In this document: piece by piece, positions 51,811 to 54,373 of the stretch
Layout: each line of letters begins with the position of its first letter
Numbering within the stretch: position 1 is the first letter of the stretch
NCBI GenBank assembly: GCA_021647705.1
Contig: JAKIUF010000031.1
Span: 1 to 54,373 of the forward strand
Source: Gammaproteobacteria bacterium
GTDB taxonomy: Bacteria; Pseudomonadota; Gammaproteobacteria; SZUA-152
Direction of reading: 5' to 3'
DNA: 54,373 nucleotides
Notes under the pieces: model-generated
The model's database searches: none
What the model saw: the letters and a program-made list of their open reading frames with translations, nothing else
What the model was told of the DNA's origin: nothing
Position numbers and translations under genes: made by a program

Positions 51811-53160
51811 ATGTTCAAAAAACAACACATACTTTTCATCTCCTGCATTGTGCTGGCTAGTTGCTCAAACGAAAGCATTCCTGAAGGTGACTGGTTTGTC
51901 ACATTCCCCAGCACTTCAATAGATATCAGAATCGCAACACCAACTACGATTTCAGCGCAAATCGATGCAAAAGGTGCAAGTCTAACGGAAAAATGGAAAC
52001 TTCAATCCAAGACTGCTGACGTTGACTGTGGATTCCTAATTCAGGAGCAGACAGCAACCAGCATCACGCTTACCATTCCTGGCGATACAGATCCGCGTTG
52101 CGCAGATGAACTCACTCTTACACTTACCCTGACAGAAGATGGCACGAGACAAACAGAAACGCCGCTCACACTGTCTGTCATTCCCACTCCAGACCGCATC
52201 ACTTCATTTACCGAACAGGCGGGTAACCCGCAACCCGACATCCAAACATGTCCCGCTTGGGACTGTCTCAACCATTCCGACCCAACCTTAGGGCGTCTTC
52301 CATCCGGTGAACTTGCAATCTGGTTTGCTGCGGGGGGAGATCGATCGACAGAAAAACCGGTTGTCGGGCGAGCTGTACAACATCAGGAAATCTGGGAGCT
52401 CGATACAGACCCTGTCATGCTCCCCACCGATGCGGAAGCCGAAGCCTGGGACACTGTCCGCGAAACGCCTTCCGTACGTTGGAACGCCACAGCCAACGCA
52501 TGGGATATGTGGTACCTGGGCTACAACATTTCTTTCTTTGACGACCCAGCCATTGGACAAGCTCAATCTCTTGATGCAGACGGAATGAAATGGCCACGCC
52601 CCAGCGCTCCCATTTATCGCCCCAAGGCCGACCAGTGGGATGAAAATTTCCTGACCTCCCCTGGTGCAGTTCTAGGCAGTGATGGGACCTGGAGGCTCTA
52701 TTACACCGGAGCCTCGTTCGCCCGAAACAGCGGATTAATGTCTGTGGGAGTCTTGACCTCAAAGGATGGCGAGACCTGGGAACCACATGCAAATAACCCG
52801 GTATTCGAAGGAACGGCAAACCAGTGGGATGCTTCCATCATCGATCCACATGTTCAATTCATCGGAGGCCGCTATGTCATGTGGTATTCCGCCCTCGCCG
52901 GACAGCTTCAGAACAACACGCCAATTTCTGTGGGTGTTGCCACATCCGAAGATGGATTCACTTGGAAACGTGTTCAACAAACACCGGTTATTGCGCCAAC
53001 GGTTAATACTTGGACAGACTTCCGGGTTTTGGATGTCGAAGTGTTCCCACAAGCGAATGGCTCACTGCTCATGGTTGGATATGCCACATCCAATATTGCT
53101 CCCAATCCTAGCTTCCCTGACTTCAAACCCGGTCGAATTGGGTTCTGGGTATCTCATTGA
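51811..53160 (+). CDS. Lipoprotein with beta-propeller (glycosidase-43/32-like) body
   Basis: I use the ATG at 51811 (MFKKQHILFISCIVLASCSNES), as the alternative GTG at 51799 only adds four residues. The lipobox VLASC (Cys at about 18) marks lipidation. Residues about 35-130 form an Ig-like strand-rich domain. About 150-449 are repeats of GLGxxxxS/G-DG-xxW type blades (GQAQSLDADGMKWPRPSAPI; GVLTSKDGETWEPHANNPVFE; GVATSEDGFTWKRVQQTPVI), each with a W-x-M-W-Y strand (WDMWYLGY; YVMWYSAL). This looks like the five-bladed GH43/GH32/GH130 clan. Catalytic acids are not identified, so it may bind rather than cut sugar. It follows the intron remnant and differs from its neighbours in style, possibly acquired. 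Confidence 0.72.
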   Translation: MFKKQHILFISCIVLASCSNESIPEGDWFVTFPSTSIDIRIATPTTISAQIDAKGASLTEKWKLQSKTADVDCGFLIQEQTATSITLTIPGDTDPRCADELTLTLTLTEDGTRQTETPLTLSVIPTPDRITSFTEQAGNPQPDIQTCPAWDCLNHSDPTLGRLPSGELAIWFAAGGDRSTEKPVVGRAVQHQEIWELDTDPVMLPTDAEAEAWDTVRETPSVRWNATANAWDMWYLGYNISFFDDPAIGQAQSLDADGMKWPRPSAPIYRPKADQWDENFLTSPGAVLGSDGTWRLYYTGASFARNSGLMSVGVLTSKDGETWEPHANNPVFEGTANQWDASIIDPHVQFIGGRYVMWYSALAGQLQNNTPISVGVATSEDGFTWKRVQQTPVIAPTVNTWTDFRVLDVEVFPQANGSLLMVGYATSNIAPNPSFPDFKPGRIGFWVSH

Positions 53161-53413
53161 TCAAACCGCGTAAAATAAGCGTTGTGACAACCTTACACCC
53201 AATAAAAATAGTGAAAACATAAGGAAAAAATAGCAGTTTTTCTTTGTGCCTTTATCTTTCAAAAGTGATATATCCACAAATAATAGCGAGGGTATTTTCA
53301 GTACCGTTTTTGTCAGTGGTTACCCCCTGCCTTGCTCTTAACTTTTTCCCATAGCCCTCTGGCCATGGGCGAAATATGACAAAATTAAGTACCCCCTATG
53401 TCCTCTTATCTGT
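53161..53413. other. Short convergent intergenic region
   Basis: About 250 AT-rich bases between the lipoprotein gene (plus) and the methyltransferase-like gene (minus). An imperfect CCCATAG..CCATGGG hairpin near 53349-53370 is the only structure seen. No gene is evident. Confidence 0.5.
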
Positions 53414-54091
53414 TCATACGTTTTTTGCCACTAACATTTCAACTGCACCTTTTTGGAACTCATATTTCACAGGGTGAAATGAAACATCAATACCAATATC
53501 TGTTAATGCGGACAACACAGGACTTAGATGCATTGATTTTTTTCCATCAAGTGACAACAATGGATAAACCCTAACCTCTTTGGCCACACGGCATAACTCT
53601 TTCATTGATGCAATATGTTGCGCTTGATTTACATGGTTACTGTATAAAAACAAATAATGCGAGCATAAGGCCAATTCAAACGCCTCATTTTCAAATGTTA
53701 ATGCTGGCAGTGATTCGTTTACATATCTCCCAGATTTTTTTCCATCTTCATAGTCATCCAGAAATTTACACATAGCTTCCATTCTGGTTTTTCCCAAATT
53801 TTCAACACTGCCAATGGTGTCCCAGACATAATCATTCTTATTTTTTGTTACCTGCTCCATTATTTTTGGGTAAACCTCCTCAATTCTTTCCCCTATTAGC
53901 TCAGAATTGAATTGGTAAATGGGGTCTACAGATATAACGCTACCGCCAATTTTTGTCAGCTCTGCATTGAAGCAAGCAGGCCCATCACCACAGCCAAGTA
54001 TTGTTTTTTTCAGATCACTCTCAGATAACGAGAACATTTTCTTATATTCTTTGAATGTCCTTCCCCAAGGCACTACTTTCGATAATTCCAT
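53414..54091 (-). CDS. SAM-dependent methyltransferase-like protein
   Basis: A 225-residue class I Rossmann-type protein. The SAM-binding glycine motif is ILGCGDGPACFNAELTKIGGSVISVDPIYQF (about 31-61), with the acidic end of strand 2 (VDP). The later part reads FELALCSHYLFLYSNHVNQAQHIASMKELCRVAKEVRVYPLL, the motif III region, and resembles other SAM methyltransferases. The substrate is unknown. The start has GGGAGAG a few bases upstream. Between strands an extra helical insertion (YPKIMEQVTKNKNDYVWDTIGSVENLGKTRMEAMCKFLDDYED) could hold the substrate. It stands alone next to an IS110-type element. Confidence 0.78.
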   Translation of the reverse strand: MELSKVVPWGRTFKEYKKMFSLSESDLKKTILGCGDGPACFNAELTKIGGSVISVDPIYQFNSELIGERIEEVYPKIMEQVTKNKNDYVWDTIGSVENLGKTRMEAMCKFLDDYEDGKKSGRYVNESLPALTFENEAFELALCSHYLFLYSNHVNQAQHIASMKELCRVAKEVRVYPLLSLDGKKSMHLSPVLSALTDIGIDVSFHPVKYEFQKGAVEMLVAKNV

Positions 54092-54338
54092 GACTCTCCC
54101 GGTTTTACATATAACGCTGTGCTAAAGGAAAAATGGGGTCAACAAAACGAAGGTTGAGCCGAAATAAAAAAACCGGGTAACCGTGCCATCGGCAAACCCC
54201 TCTCAAATAATTAACTGGAGGCAGCATAGCAAACTTTCTGAAATCAATCGAGTCTGATGAGATGGACACGCTCCTTATATGAGGCTCATCATAGCCAGGA
54301 AAAGAAGCGTTCATTCAATTCCATCAGGAGCGAGTCCA
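54092..54338 (+). ncRNA. Candidate left end and bridge RNA region of an IS110-family element
   Basis: This non-coding stretch of up to 247 bases precedes an IS110-type transposase start. In the IS110 group (not IS1111), the left-end non-coding part encodes a bridge RNA with two internal loops. A hairpin is visible: TGATGAG (54255-54261) with CTCATCA (54285-54291), enclosing CCTT-atat-GAGG (54273-54284) and an asymmetric loop. The element's left boundary is not evident and could lie near 54130. Confidence 0.45.
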
Positions 54339-54373
54339 TGAACAAGACTAATATCATTGGTGTCGATTTGGCA
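54339..54373 (+). CDS. IS110-family transposase, N-terminal fragment
   Basis: An ATG at 54339 with AGGAG nine bases upstream opens a frame reading MNKTNIIGVDLA, cut by the window's right edge. The Ile-Ile-Gly-Val-Asp-Leu-Ala start is typical of IS110-family transposases, whose RuvC-like DEDD domain has its first Asp exactly here. With 12 residues the family call is tentative but the motif is distinctive. Confidence 0.65.

Overview
The window looks like a chromosome segment of a free-living, flagellated gammaproteobacterium. The evidence is the cheR-cheV / flgA-flgM-flgN order, the fabA-fabB pair, a RelA with a degenerate hydrolase half, a YheU-family protein and a complete Wsp-type chemosensory operon. 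I cannot fix the genus from the sequence alone. Coding density is high except at about 26.6-28.6 kb and 50.8-51.8 kb, and the last kilobases carry mobile DNA.

Layout. 0-5.2 kb: three copies of a roughly 100-bp palindrome-bearing repeat, then cheR and cheV (minus), diverging from flgA, flgM, flgN and a YcgR-like PilZ gene (plus), with a consensus sigma-28 promoter before flgM. 5.2-7.5 kb: a minus-strand operon of an ArsS-type radical SAM enzyme and its two associated transferases. 7.7-12.7 kb: an ECF sigma / anti-sigma pair, a degenerate tRNA-like sequence, tRNA-Arg(CCT), a PilZ protein and several small genes (cupin, Sel1, YheU, S24-like). 12.8-15.7 kb: a large M16C metalloprotease.

15.9-26.6 kb: a minus-strand envelope polysaccharide cluster. 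In transcription order it holds a roughly 1080-residue ExeA-type ATPase chimera, a YjbE/GfcA-like small secreted protein followed by a strong terminator, YjbH, a multi-SLBB export protein, a Wzz-like protein, APS kinase CysC, and a translationally coupled 58-codon ORF. It contains no glycosyltransferase, flippase or polymerase.

26.6-32.8 kb: a two-kilobase intergenic region rich in inverted repeats leads into a plus-strand operon of six genes. These encode a TPR protein, a receiver-like protein, an MglA-like small GTPase, a winged-helix/roadblock-like protein, a protoglobin-type heme sensor and a roadblock/LC7 protein. This is my best candidate for an undescribed system: a gas- or redox-responsive small-GTPase module.

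32.9-41.0 kb: an orphan OmpR-type regulator, a small cytochrome c, an M42-like peptidase, a bactofilin, fabB, fabA, relA and a Crp/Fnr regulator, all minus. 42.0-50.8 kb: a Wsp operon (WspA-B-C-D-E-F-R order) whose receptor has a periplasmic CxxCH c-type heme motif, unlike what I know of pseudomonad WspA. 50.8-54.4 kb: a decayed coding region, the 3' end of a group II intron, a lipoprotein with a beta-propeller-like body, a methyltransferase-like gene, and the start of an IS110-family element with a candidate bridge-RNA region before its transposase.

Taken together (inference), much of the window concerns motile-versus-surface decisions. It holds flagellar regulation, c-di-GMP production (WspR) and read-out (two PilZ proteins), a polarity-type GTPase and polysaccharide export. 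Two separate heme-type sensors could tie these to oxygen or redox state.
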